A stretch of DNA of 64,000 bases from Rikenellaceae bacterium (GTDB lineage Bacteria; Bacteroidota; Bacteroidia; Bacteroidales; Rikenellaceae). Location: positions 124,001 to 188,000 of the forward strand of contig JAJBUQ010000015.1 in assembly GCA_020860245.1 (NCBI GenBank), written 5' to 3'. This document shows positions 47,311 to 55,925 of the stretch, piece after piece. The stretch's first letter is position 1, and the number at the start of each line of letters is the position of its first letter. The translations under genes were made by a program, and so were the position numbers. The notes beneath the pieces are model-generated. The model searched no databases and was not told where the DNA came from. It worked only from the letters and a program-made list of their open reading frames with translations.

Positions 47311-47754
47311 ATGTCAGCAGATCAGAAAAGTATAAAGCATACAGGCAAGATAATCGCTATCTACGGACCAACGATCGAGATTTTGATGGAGCCTCAATCC
47401 GCATGCGCAGGATGTAAAGCGAAGTCCGTCTGCGGGATGGACGAGGATAAAGGTTCTATTATTATTCTTGACGACATTCATGCCGGAAGTTATTCCGTCG
47501 GTGAGGATGTTATCGTATCCATGAAGCAATCTATGGGTCTCAAGGCGGTAATGTATATATATATGGTACCTTTTATTCTGCTGCTGGGAATGGTAATTAT
47601 CCTTCTTCAATTAGGTTTAGGAGAACTTTTTTCCGGATTAATATCTTTAGCCATTGTCGCAATTTATTATTTTATACTATATTTACATCGTCGAAAAATA
47701 GAGAAAGAGATAAATTTCGTCATTGAAAAATCAGACAATAATATAACCTTATGA
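47311..47754 (+). CDS. RseC/SoxR-reducing-system family membrane protein
   Basis: A 147-residue protein starting at MSADQKSIKH; the open frame upstream lies inside nadE. The N-terminal part has the CxxCxxxxxC motif CAGCKAKSVCGM; two membrane helices follow, IYMVPFILLLGMVIILLQLG and SGLISLAIVAIYYFILYL. In Bacteroidetes RseC-type genes commonly lead rnf operons and may supply or service electron transfer. The stop overlaps the rnfB start by 4 bases. Confidence 0.88.
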   Translation: MSADQKSIKHTGKIIAIYGPTIEILMEPQSACAGCKAKSVCGMDEDKGSIIILDDIHAGSYSVGEDVIVSMKQSMGLKAVMYIYMVPFILLLGMVIILLQLGLGELFSGLISLAIVAIYYFILYLHRRKIEKEINFVIEKSDNNITL

Positions 47755-48659
47755 GTTTACTGCTTTTTACAGTGCTTACCCTTTGCGGTTTAGGGGTGGT
47801 GGCAGCTGTGATACTATATTTTGTTGCTAATAAATTCAAAGTCTATGAAGATCCGCGCATAGACGAAGTAGAACAGATGCTCCCTTTGGCGAACTGCGGC
47901 GGCTGTGGGTTTGCCGGATGCCGTAATTTTGCCGAAGCTTTAGTAAATAACGAAGATATTGCCCCTCTCTACTGTCCGGTGGGCGGAGGCGACATGATGA
48001 ATAATATAGCAGGCTTCCTTGGTAAAGCAGCGGCTGTTAAAGAACCACAGGTCGCTGTCGTCAGATGTGCAGGATCATGTGCAAACCGCCCCCAAACCAA
48101 CATATTCGACGGAGTGAAATCCTGCGCGGTCGAGGCTTCGCTGTACGGAGGGGAGACCGGATGTACTTATGGCTGTTTAATGAAAGGGGACTGTGCTGTA
48201 TCGTGTAATTTCGATGCCCTCCATCTCGATCCCGAAACAGGACTTCCGGTCGTGGATCAGGAGAAATGCACCGCCTGCGGCGCATGTGTCAAAGCATGCC
48301 CTAAAAATATAATAGAACTCAGGAAGCGTGGTCCCAAAGACCGAAGAGTGTTCGTCTCCTGCGTCAACCACGACAAAGGCGGAGTTGCGCGCAAGGCCTG
48401 CAAAGTCGCATGTATCGCATGCGGCAAATGTGCGAAGATATGTCCGTTTGAAGCGATTACGGTCGAAAATAATCTTGCTTACATTGATTTTAATAAGTGT
48501 AAATTATGTCGCAAATGTCCGCCTGAATGTCCTACGGGAGCGATTTGGGCGGTAAATTTTCCCGCACCAAAACCAAAACCGGAGATTCCGGCGGCGGAAG
48601 CGGTTAAACCGACCGTGAAGAAACCGATCAAAGAAGAGGCATCTGTATCAGCATCCTAA
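47751..48659 (+). CDS. rnfB: Rnf electron-transport complex subunit B
   Basis: A 302-residue iron-sulfur subunit that receives electrons from ferredoxin. One N-terminal helix (LLLFTVLTLCGLGVVAAVILYF) is followed by the [4Fe-4S] DUF-type cluster NCGGCGFAGCRNFAEAL. Further ferredoxin motifs are CTACGACVKACPKNI, CIACGKCAKICPFEAI and CKLCRKCPPECPTGAI, giving at least three more clusters. The tail is Pro/Lys-rich. Second gene of a complete rseC-rnfBCDGEA operon. Confidence 0.96.
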   Translation: MSLLLFTVLTLCGLGVVAAVILYFVANKFKVYEDPRIDEVEQMLPLANCGGCGFAGCRNFAEALVNNEDIAPLYCPVGGGDMMNNIAGFLGKAAAVKEPQVAVVRCAGSCANRPQTNIFDGVKSCAVEASLYGGETGCTYGCLMKGDCAVSCNFDALHLDPETGLPVVDQEKCTACGACVKACPKNIIELRKRGPKDRRVFVSCVNHDKGGVARKACKVACIACGKCAKICPFEAITVENNLAYIDFNKCKLCRKCPPECPTGAIWAVNFPAPKPKPEIPAAEAVKPTVKKPIKEEASVSAS

Positions 48660-48681
48660 CCGTCAAGAAGTTAAATTAGAT

Positions 48682-50019
48682 ATGTTAAAGACTTTCAGAT
48701 TGGGTGGCCTCCACCCTTCAGACAATAAGCTTAGCCGTTCGAACTCCATATCGGAATGCGGATTGCCGGAAACGGTATTTATTCCCTTATCGCAGCATAT
48801 CGGGGCTCCTGCGACTGCATGCGTTGCTAAAGGCGACAAGGTAAAAGTCGGGCAACTCGTTGCTAAAGCATCCGGATTCGTATCGAGCAATATACATTCC
48901 TCAGTATCGGGAACCATAACAAGTGTGGATAATTTACCTGATGCGGGCGGAATCCGCAGACCAACGATAACGATTAAAGTAGAGGGGGACGAATGGCTCG
49001 AAGATATCGACCGAACAGATACAATTATCCGCAATTGCAACCTTGACAGCAAACAGATAATTGAGAAAATAAGCTCTGCGGGAATCGTAGGCATGGGAGG
49101 GGCTACCTTCCCTACCCACGTCAAACTATCTATTCCTCCGGACAAGAAAGCTGAATGTCTTATAATCAACGGTGTGGAATGCGAACCATACCTTACCTCC
49201 GACCACCGCGTAATGCTCGAGAGAGGTGAAGAATTTCTGATCGGGGTCCGCATCCTTATGAAGGCCATCGACGTAAATAAGGCGTACATCGGTATCGAGA
49301 ACAATAAACGCGACGCTATCGATCATATATCCGGACTCGCGGCGAACTTTGAAGGCATCGAAGTGGTTCCATTGAAGGTGAGATATCCACAAGGGGGAGA
49401 GAAACAACTTATCGACGCCATTATAAGGCGTCAGGTAGCTTCCGGCGCTCTACCTATATCCGTAGGTGCGGTTGTTCAGAACGTAAGCACGACCCTTGCC
49501 ATATACGAAGCCGTACAGAAAAATAAACCTCTGTTCGAGCGTGTCGTTACCGTCACCGGAAAAAATATTCCCACACCGGCAAATCTTATGGTAAGAATCG
49601 GAACTCCCATAAGTTTTGTAATTGACAAATGCGGCGGTCTCCCTGAAGACACAGGTAAAATAGTGAACGGAGGGCCTATGATGGGACGTTCGATGTCAAA
49701 TCCTGATGCCGGCGTAACCAAAGGAACTTCAGGAATTCTTATATTCAAAGAGAAGGAATCCGTACGTGCGGCGGCTACGACGTGTATAAAATGCGCGAAG
49801 TGCGTATCCGTATGTCCGATGGGTTTGGAACCGTACCTATTATATAAATTATCGCAAAGACAGCTGCTCGCGGAGACCGAAGAGAACAGGGTATTCGACT
49901 GTATCGAGTGCGGATGCTGTTCATACACGTGCCCGGCGGCATTACCACTTCTCGATATGATAAGACTATCGAAGATGGAGGTAATGAGAATAATAAGAGA
50001 AAGAAATCTTGCTAAATAA
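48682..50019 (+). CDS. rnfC: Rnf electron-transport complex subunit C
   Basis: A 445-residue subunit carrying the NADH/FMN site and two [4Fe-4S] clusters. The N-terminal barrel (HIGAPATACVAKGDKVKVGQ) precedes the FMN/NADH domain, with GMGGATFPTHVK and INGVECEPYLTSDHRVMLER. The cluster motifs are CIKCAKCVSVCPMGLEP and CIECGCCSYTCPAALPLLD near the C-terminus. It links the ferredoxin side to NAD+. Located 22 bases after rnfB. Confidence 0.96.
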   Translation: MLKTFRLGGLHPSDNKLSRSNSISECGLPETVFIPLSQHIGAPATACVAKGDKVKVGQLVAKASGFVSSNIHSSVSGTITSVDNLPDAGGIRRPTITIKVEGDEWLEDIDRTDTIIRNCNLDSKQIIEKISSAGIVGMGGATFPTHVKLSIPPDKKAECLIINGVECEPYLTSDHRVMLERGEEFLIGVRILMKAIDVNKAYIGIENNKRDAIDHISGLAANFEGIEVVPLKVRYPQGGEKQLIDAIIRRQVASGALPISVGAVVQNVSTTLAIYEAVQKNKPLFERVVTVTGKNIPTPANLMVRIGTPISFVIDKCGGLPEDTGKIVNGGPMMGRSMSNPDAGVTKGTSGILIFKEKESVRAAATTCIKCAKCVSVCPMGLEPYLLYKLSQRQLLAETEENRVFDCIECGCCSYTCPAALPLLDMIRLSKMEVMRIIRERNLAK

Positions 50020-50044
50020 CAGTTAAAGACTATCCAGACTTAAA

Positions 50045-51025
50045 ATGAACAAAAAACTTGTAATAGCACCGTCACCGCATATACATGGAAGCGACACTAC
50101 CTCCAGACTGATGCGGGACGTACTTATAGCGCTGATTCCCGCATTCGCAGTCTCGGTTATAGTATTCGGAATAAATTCGCTGGTTATCACGGCGGTCGCC
50201 GTAGGAGCCTGCGTACTATTCGAATATATAATTCAAAAATTTCTTCTAAAGGGACCAAACACTATCGTCAATTTGTCCGCTGTTCTTACAGGGGTGCTTC
50301 TTGCATTCAATATGCCTCCGCATATTCCTCTATGGATAGTGATTATCGGAGCACTTGTGGCAATAGGTGTCGGTAAGATATCCTTTGGAGGTCTCGGTGC
50401 CAATCCGTTCAATCCGGCGCTCGTGGGAAGAGTCTTCCTTCTTATATCGTTCCCTGTACAGATGACGACCTATCCCTCCCCTGCTCCGGATGCTATGTCA
50501 GGAGCTACTCCGTTAGCATTCGTTAAAGAAGCGTTGAAGAGCGGAAGAAGCGTCAGCGATATAATGCCGGATCTTATCTCCTATCAAGATATGTTTATCG
50601 GATTCAAGGGCGGATCGCTCGGAGAGATCGCAGCGGCGGCCCTGATTCTCGGATTCATATACCTCCTATGGAGAAGGGTAATTACATGGCATATTCCGGT
50701 AGTAATCGTTCTCACGATGGGAATATTCAGCGGAATACTGCATCTTGCCGCACCGGAATCCTATATCGGTCCGCTGTTTCATATTCTTAACGGAGGTACG
50801 CTTCTGGGCGCCATATATATGGCCACTGATTATGTGACCTCGCCTATGGTCAGGAAGGGAATGGTAATATACGCGATTGGAATCGGAATCATAACGATAC
50901 TGATCCGTGTATTCGGAGCTTATCCGGAAGGTATGTCGTTTGCAATCCTTATCATGAACGCAGTAGTTCCCCTGTTGAATAAGTATGTAAAACCAAAACG
51001 ATTCGGTGAAGTAATTCAAAATTAA
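50045..51025 (+). CDS. rnfD: Rnf electron-transport complex subunit D
   Basis: A 326-residue integral membrane subunit with about eight to ten helices. The covalent FMN attachment motif is in PDAMSGATPLAFVKEA (Thr of SGAT). The N-terminal SPHIHGSDTTSRLMRDVLIALIPA is family-typical. It works with RnfG in moving electrons across the membrane, coupled to Na+ or H+ pumping. It is followed by rnfG after 5 bases. Confidence 0.96.
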   Translation: MNKKLVIAPSPHIHGSDTTSRLMRDVLIALIPAFAVSVIVFGINSLVITAVAVGACVLFEYIIQKFLLKGPNTIVNLSAVLTGVLLAFNMPPHIPLWIVIIGALVAIGVGKISFGGLGANPFNPALVGRVFLLISFPVQMTTYPSPAPDAMSGATPLAFVKEALKSGRSVSDIMPDLISYQDMFIGFKGGSLGEIAAAALILGFIYLLWRRVITWHIPVVIVLTMGIFSGILHLAAPESYIGPLFHILNGGTLLGAIYMATDYVTSPMVRKGMVIYAIGIGIITILIRVFGAYPEGMSFAILIMNAVVPLLNKYVKPKRFGEVIQN

Positions 51026-51030
51026 TAGGT

Positions 51031-51597
51031 ATGGAGAGTTCACTAAAAAATATGATATTATCCCTGTTTGTCATTACGCTTGCAGGGGCATGTGCTGTCG
51101 GTGCGATATACATGCTGACAAAGGACCCTATCGAGACGGCAAAGAAGGAGAAGGTAAGTACGGCTATCGGCAAGGTCGTTCCGGAGTTCACTAATGATCC
51201 GTCGGAAGGTAAACTGACTGAAGAACAGGAAGGAGGTAATGTCGTAGTTTATACCGCGATGAACGGAGACGAGGTAGTAGGGTATGCGATCGAGACCTAT
51301 ACCAACAATGGTTTCAGCGGGGATATTAAGCTAATGGTAGGCTTCCTGCCCGACGGAACAATATACAACATCGAGGTTCTTGAACAAAACGAGACTCCGG
51401 GACTCGGAAGTAAAATGAAGGATCCGGATAACAAACTGAGAGTATCGTTCGAAGGGAAGAATCCTGCTGATCTTAACATGAAAGTCATGAAGGAGGGCGG
51501 AGATATCGACGCTCTTACCGCATCGACAATATCCTCCAAGGCTTACGTGGAGGCTGTGCAGAGGGCTTACGACAAATTCCTAACCATTGTGAAATAG
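51031..51597 (+). CDS. rnfG: Rnf electron-transport complex subunit G
   Basis: A 188-residue subunit with one N-terminal membrane helix (MILSLFVITLAGACAVGAIYML) and a periplasmic FMN-binding domain. The covalent flavin threonine lies in DIDALTASTISSKAYVEAV, and the segment LEQNETPGLGSKMKDPD is typical of the family. The gene follows rnfD by 5 bases and precedes rnfE by 2. Confidence 0.95.
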   Translation: MESSLKNMILSLFVITLAGACAVGAIYMLTKDPIETAKKEKVSTAIGKVVPEFTNDPSEGKLTEEQEGGNVVVYTAMNGDEVVGYAIETYTNNGFSGDIKLMVGFLPDGTIYNIEVLEQNETPGLGSKMKDPDNKLRVSFEGKNPADLNMKVMKEGGDIDALTASTISSKAYVEAVQRAYDKFLTIVK

Positions 51598-51599
51598 AT

Positions 51600-52187
51600 A
51601 TGAAAAATTTTGAAATATTTACAAAGGGAATAATTAAGCAGAATCCGGTATTCGTACTGCTTCTGGGTATGTGTCCGACACTCGGCACAACCACTTCGGC
51701 AGTCAACGGACTGGGTATGGGTGTCGCGACGATGTTCGTCCTTACGATGTCAAATATTGTCATCTCGCTTATTAAAAATGTAGTACCAGGCAAGGTCCGG
51801 ATACCAGCTTACATAGTCGTAATCGCATCGTTTGTTACGGTACTTCAGCTGGTTATGGAGGCTTACGTTCCCGACCTGTACAGTACCTTAGGGGTGTTTA
51901 TTCCTCTAATCGTCGTAAACTGTATTATCCTCGGACGGGCGGAATCGTTCGCGTCGAAGAACAACGTATTTAGCTCGGTCATGGACGGGGCTGGGATCGG
52001 TCTCGGATTCGCGTTGAGCCTTACCTTACTGGGAGCTGTAAGAGAGATTCTCGGGGCTTATTCCCTGTTCGGTTATAAATTTGCCGATACGGACGGAATA
52101 CTGATTTTTGTATTGGCTCCGGGTGCATTCATCGCATTAGGCTATCTGTTGGTACTGTTCAATAAATACAAAGCAACTTTAAAATAA
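51600..52187 (+). CDS. rnfE: Rnf electron-transport complex subunit E
   Basis: A 195-residue six-helix membrane subunit. Typical segments are KGIIKQNPVFVLLLGMCPTL, NGLGMGVATMFVLTMSN and FIPLIVVNCIILGRAESFAS. Together with RnfA it forms the symmetric membrane core holding a [2Fe-2S] cluster; Cys residues in LLGMCPTL and VVNCIILG fit that role. The gene follows rnfG by 2 bases. Confidence 0.95.
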   Translation: MKNFEIFTKGIIKQNPVFVLLLGMCPTLGTTTSAVNGLGMGVATMFVLTMSNIVISLIKNVVPGKVRIPAYIVVIASFVTVLQLVMEAYVPDLYSTLGVFIPLIVVNCIILGRAESFASKNNVFSSVMDGAGIGLGFALSLTLLGAVREILGAYSLFGYKFADTDGILIFVLAPGAFIALGYLLVLFNKYKATLK

Positions 52188-52193
52188 CAGGAG

Positions 52194-52766
52194 ATGGAAT
52201 ATATATTGATTATAATCGGAGCGATATTCGTAAATAATGTAATTCTTGCTCAATTTCTCGGAATATGTCCGTTTCTCGGCGTATCGAGCAGAGTAAGCAC
52301 CTCTTTAGGGATGGGGGCGGCGGTTATTTTCGTAATGACGATAGCCTCTCTTGCGGCTTACCTGATCCAAAATTTTATTCTCGTTCCGCTCGGAATCGAG
52401 TTCATGCAGACAATTGTCTTTATTCTCGTAATCGCGGCACTGGTTCAGATGGTAGAGATTATTATAAAAAAAATAAGTCCTTTGCTCTATCAGGCATTAG
52501 GAGTGTTCCTTCCGCTTATCACCACGAACTGTGCAGTTCTCGGAGTTGCAATACTACTGATTCAGAAGCGCCTTATTTTACTCGAATCTTTGACATATTC
52601 CATAGCCTCCGGTCTGGGTTTCATGGTCGCTATGGTACTCTTCGCCGGAATACGTGAACGCCTGGATCTCGAGGATGTTCCTGCTGCATTCAAAGGTACA
52701 CCGATAGCATTGATTTCTGCGGGAATTCTTGCAATGGCATTTATGGGTTTCTCCGGATTAGTATAA
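52194..52766 (+). CDS. rnfA: Rnf electron-transport complex subunit A
   Basis: A 190-residue six-helix membrane subunit, sister of RnfE. Segments ILAQFLGICPFLGVSSRVST and FLPLITTNCAVLGVAILLI hold the conserved cluster Cys residues, and ASGLGFMVAMVLFAGIRERL is family-typical. It is the last gene of the Rnf operon and follows rnfE by 6 bases; the xseA start follows 12 bases on, so expression may continue into the xse genes. Confidence 0.95.
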   Translation: MEYILIIIGAIFVNNVILAQFLGICPFLGVSSRVSTSLGMGAAVIFVMTIASLAAYLIQNFILVPLGIEFMQTIVFILVIAALVQMVEIIIKKISPLLYQALGVFLPLITTNCAVLGVAILLIQKRLILLESLTYSIASGLGFMVAMVLFAGIRERLDLEDVPAAFKGTPIALISAGILAMAFMGFSGLV

Positions 52767-52778
52767 AACGGAATTATT

Positions 52779-54176
52779 ATGGCAGACCTGCCAAAGCATA
52801 TAACTCTCTTCCAGCTTCAGTCGCAGATTCGGGAAAAAATGGGGCATGCGTTCCCTCTTCCCTACTGGGTAGTTGCTGAGATAAATGAATTCAAAGTAAA
52901 TTACTCCGGTCACTGTTACATTGAACTTGTCGAGAAGGGGGGTGATAATCAGATCCCCAAAGCTAAAGTGAACGCTGTTATCTGGAGATCGCACCACTCA
53001 ATGATCTCATCATACTTCCGCAGCGCTACGGGCAGAGAATTGTGTGCGGGTATTAAAGTTCTTCTCAAAGTAGTTATAAATTATCACGAACTCTACGGAC
53101 TGAGCTTCCAGATTACCGATATCGAACCCTCCTACACTATCGGCGACCTCGAAGCACAGAAAAAAGTGACGATAGAATCTCTGAAAGCTGACGGAGTGTT
53201 CGAAATGAACAAAGAGCTGGACTTACCGGAAGTTCTTCAAAGGATTGCAGTGGTATCTTCACGCAACGCGGCGGGTTTTCAGGATTTTATAAACGAGATA
53301 AACAACAATCAGCGCGGATATTCATACCATATCGAATTATTCGACGCATTCGTACAAGGGAATGAAGCGGAGGAATCGATTATAAGCGCTCTGGATGCCG
53401 TCGCAGACAGAAGTGAGGATTTCGATTGTGTGTTAATAATTCGCGGTGGGGGTTCGCAGAGCGATCTTGGGGCCTTCGACAGTTACAGGTTATGCTGCCA
53501 TATAACACAGTTCCCTTTACCAATAATCACAGGGATCGGGCACGACAAGGATCAAAGCGTCGCGGATATGGTGGCTAAAATTTCACTCAAGACTCCCACA
53601 GCGACAGCAGTATTCCTTACCGAACACAACGCGTTATTCGAGGGAAGACTCGATTCGTATAGGGGATATTTATCCGGCATAGCTTCGGACTCGCTGCATA
53701 CCGAACGTCAACGGATAAAAGAGTTCGGTTATATTCTCTGCGGTTCAACGGAGAGGGTTATATCCAAAAATAAGAGCGGTATTGCCGTTAAACAAAGTGC
53801 TCTGTACTCATTAACCGCAGAGAATATACGGAGGAATAAAGACCGGATCAAACTCCATAGCTCCGCAATAACGGGAACTGCAACCGGGAAATTAAAACTT
53901 CTGGGCCAACGGCTGTATGTAGCGGAACAAGAGATTAACAGGGCTTTAAAGTCGTTTATTTTCAGCAGGAAAGAAAAAATAAATTTTCTCGAACGTCTTA
54001 AAAGTTCAGCAGACCCTGCTAATATTCTGAAAAAAGGATTTGCCCTTATTAAGATAAACGGAGCGGTATTAAAGAGCGTAAACGACGCGGACACGGGAGA
54101 GAGAATCGAAGTAATTCTTCGGGACGGTACATTTACGACAGAAGTTAAAGAAAAAACAAAATATCATGGCAGTTAA
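52779..54176 (+). CDS. xseA: Exodeoxyribonuclease VII large subunit
   Basis: A 465-residue nuclease subunit that degrades single-stranded DNA in both directions with XseB. The N-terminal OB-fold (about 1-100; HITLFQLQSQIREKM, PYWVVAEINEFKVNYSGHCY) precedes the catalytic domain, with IAVVSSRNAAGFQDFINEIN, VLIIRGGGSQSDLGAFDSY and IITGIGHDKDQSVADMVA. A long coiled-coil part follows, ending with KGFALIKINGAVLKSVNDAD. It overlaps xseB by 11 bases. Confidence 0.95.
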   Translation: MADLPKHITLFQLQSQIREKMGHAFPLPYWVVAEINEFKVNYSGHCYIELVEKGGDNQIPKAKVNAVIWRSHHSMISSYFRSATGRELCAGIKVLLKVVINYHELYGLSFQITDIEPSYTIGDLEAQKKVTIESLKADGVFEMNKELDLPEVLQRIAVVSSRNAAGFQDFINEINNNQRGYSYHIELFDAFVQGNEAEESIISALDAVADRSEDFDCVLIIRGGGSQSDLGAFDSYRLCCHITQFPLPIITGIGHDKDQSVADMVAKISLKTPTATAVFLTEHNALFEGRLDSYRGYLSGIASDSLHTERQRIKEFGYILCGSTERVISKNKSGIAVKQSALYSLTAENIRRNKDRIKLHSSAITGTATGKLKLLGQRLYVAEQEINRALKSFIFSRKEKINFLERLKSSADPANILKKGFALIKINGAVLKSVNDADTGERIEVILRDGTFTTEVKEKTKYHGS

Positions 54177-54366
54177 AAAAGAAAAAAACTATTCCGAAGC
54201 TATTAAAGAGGTAGAAGATATACTCACGCGACTTAATAACGACGATATGGATGTGGACGTTCTTGCGTTGGAAGTCAAGCGGGCGGGGGAACTAATCGAA
54301 CTCTGCAAATCAAAACTCCGCAAAGCGGAAGAAGATGTTCAGAAAATCATTAAAGATCAAGAGTAA
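54166..54366 (+). CDS. xseB: Exodeoxyribonuclease VII small subunit
   Basis: A 66-residue helical hairpin protein that binds XseA. The pattern NYSEAIKEVEDILTRLNNDD and LALEVKRAGELIELCKSKLR is family-typical. Overlap with xseA supports co-translation. The 3' end overlaps the convergent nuclease-family gene by 17 bases. Confidence 0.93.
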   Translation: MAVKKEKNYSEAIKEVEDILTRLNNDDMDVDVLALEVKRAGELIELCKSKLRKAEEDVQKIIKDQE

Positions 54367-55294
54367 TATAAACAGGTAAATGGTCGCTATATCCGTATTG
54401 CCCGTCGATAGAAGGCTCGAACCGGAATGGATACCCTTTATATCTTCCAGAGGGGATTACGAGGTGGTCGCGGATAAAGATATGCGCACCCGTTTGGGGC
54501 AGACATTCTTTTAGTTTACGATTCAAGAGTATCTGGTCATAGATATTCCACCTTCCACGGTATTTATACGTCCCATATCCGTATTTATAGAGGTCCGTAT
54601 ATGGATTATAATACCTGAGTTCATCGGGAAATTTCTCCGAATAGAAAATAGACATCAGCTTGTCGGATGGATTCGCGTTCATATCTCCCATAATAACCAG
54701 TCTGGAAGCATTATCAGCAATTAATATAGAATCCGCATAATATTTCAAAGAATTTACGGCATTGCTGCGGTACTTATTGTTTGTTCCTACCGAAGGAATA
54801 TGGCATACGAGAATATCCACCTCCTCCCCTGCCGCACGGCATTTTACATAGAGGATATTCCTCTGATTACGGTTTTTACCCTTATACTCCAACGGGACGG
54901 CCTCCATCAACGATACGGTCCGCACGTTATAGAGCAGTGCGACTCCTATGCCACGCCTGTCGTCGGAAGGGAAATGTACGTAATCGTAATCTCTTAACAT
55001 TTCACACTCTATAAGGTCTTCGAGAACCGTATGATTCTCCACCTCCGCAAGCCCTAATATATCCGCTCCCATATCCGAGATCACCTGTGCGATATTATTT
55101 AATTTCATAAAGTATTTACCTGAATCCCATTTATATCTTTCCGAAGGGGTAAAATCTCCGTCCAGTTTACCCGGTTCTTTGATCGTATCGAACAAATTCT
55201 CTACATTATAAAAACCGACTGTAATTTTGCCGGAATATACCGTTCCGGTAAAAAACAGAGTGATAAGAATAATAAACACTAATTTCGGATACAT
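54350..55294 (-). CDS. Exported endonuclease/exonuclease/phosphatase-family protein
   Basis: A 314-residue protein if started at MYPKLVFIIL. The frame extends to 55315, but the -7 element at 55320-55313 would then overlap the coding start, so 55294 is preferred. Signal peptide LVFIILITLFFTGTVYSG. EEP metal and catalytic motifs: GFYNVENLFDT, LGLAEVENHTVLE, VCHIPSVGTNNKYRS, IMGDMNANPSD and GYSDHLPVYITL. It is a secreted DNase or phosphodiesterase-like enzyme; the substrate is unknown. Confidence 0.9.
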   Translation of the reverse strand: MYPKLVFIILITLFFTGTVYSGKITVGFYNVENLFDTIKEPGKLDGDFTPSERYKWDSGKYFMKLNNIAQVISDMGADILGLAEVENHTVLEDLIECEMLRDYDYVHFPSDDRRGIGVALLYNVRTVSLMEAVPLEYKGKNRNQRNILYVKCRAAGEEVDILVCHIPSVGTNNKYRSNAVNSLKYYADSILIADNASRLVIMGDMNANPSDKLMSIFYSEKFPDELRYYNPYTDLYKYGYGTYKYRGRWNIYDQILLNRKLKECLPQTGAHIFIRDHLVIPSGRYKGYPFRFEPSIDGQYGYSDHLPVYITLDL

Positions 55295-55312
55295 TACGAC
55301 ATAAATTTTATG

Positions 55313-55320
55313 CAAATATA
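55313..55320 (-). promoter_or_regulatory. -7 element of the EEP-family gene
   Basis: The minus strand reads TATATTTG, 18 bases before the preferred ATG at 55294. It helps choose that start. No clear -33 box. Confidence 0.6.
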
Positions 55321-55324
55321 TTTA

Positions 55325-55332
55325 TATCTTTG
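55325..55332 (+). promoter_or_regulatory. -7 element of the bifunctional-nuclease gene
   Basis: TATCTTTG, 17 bases before the ATG at 55350. It is back to back with the EEP promoter, 4 bases apart. Confidence 0.6.
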
Positions 55333-55349
55333 ATGAAAATATAGCAGTA

Positions 55350-55883
55350 ATGGAATATATAGAGGTCAGGATCAAAGAGATAATTCAGGAAACCATGACT
55401 CATGGATGCCATAGGGTCGTTATTGACGATTTGGACTCGACATTCCGGATTCCGATATTTATGAGCAGCGCGGATGCTATGCCTTTGCTCGGATTACTTC
55501 AGGGAGAAAATTCTCTGCGTCCCAGACCGCACGATTTACTGTTGAATTTTATTGATATGGCGAATTATGATATCCGTAATGTCAAGATAACAGGATTCGA
55601 GAAGGGAATATACAGATGCGAAATCGTAATAATTAATACCGAAAATACAATAAATCTCGAAGCAAGAACTTGCGACGGATTTTTTATTGCGCTCAGAAGG
55701 AAGATTCCGATATTACTGAATAGGTCGGTAGGAGAACGCGTAGCCGGGATCAAGCGTTTCAGACATCTTACACCCAACGAAAAACTGAGGGAATTGGAAC
55801 ATAAACTCGAACTTCTCGTTAAAAACGAATACTACGAAGAGGCGGCTATACTACGGGATCGTATAAATAAAATAAAATCGTAA
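55350..55883 (+). CDS. Bifunctional nuclease (BFN/DUF151) with UvrB/C motif
   Basis: A 177-residue protein. The BFN domain spans about 1-130: VRIKEIIQETMTHGCHRVVI, then PIFMSSADAMPLLGLLQG and RPRPHDLLLNFIDMANYDI. The C-terminal UvrB/UvrC-type helical hairpin is LEHKLELLVKNEYYEEAAIL. BFN proteins of plants and bacteria have been reported with nuclease activity; the role in Bacteroidetes is not established. It ends at a shared terminator with topA. Confidence 0.9.
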   Translation: MEYIEVRIKEIIQETMTHGCHRVVIDDLDSTFRIPIFMSSADAMPLLGLLQGENSLRPRPHDLLLNFIDMANYDIRNVKITGFEKGIYRCEIVIINTENTINLEARTCDGFFIALRRKIPILLNRSVGERVAGIKRFRHLTPNEKLRELEHKLELLVKNEYYEEAAILRDRINKIKS

Positions 55884-55891
55884 GCTTTAAA

Positions 55892-55923
55892 AATAATAAC
55901 CGCCCCTTCGGACGGTTATTATT
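55892..55923. terminator. Bidirectional terminator
   Basis: An 11-bp stem (55892-55902 with 55913-55923) with a 10-base loop, between the convergent BFN gene and topA. Confidence 0.82.
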
Positions 55924-55925
55924 CT

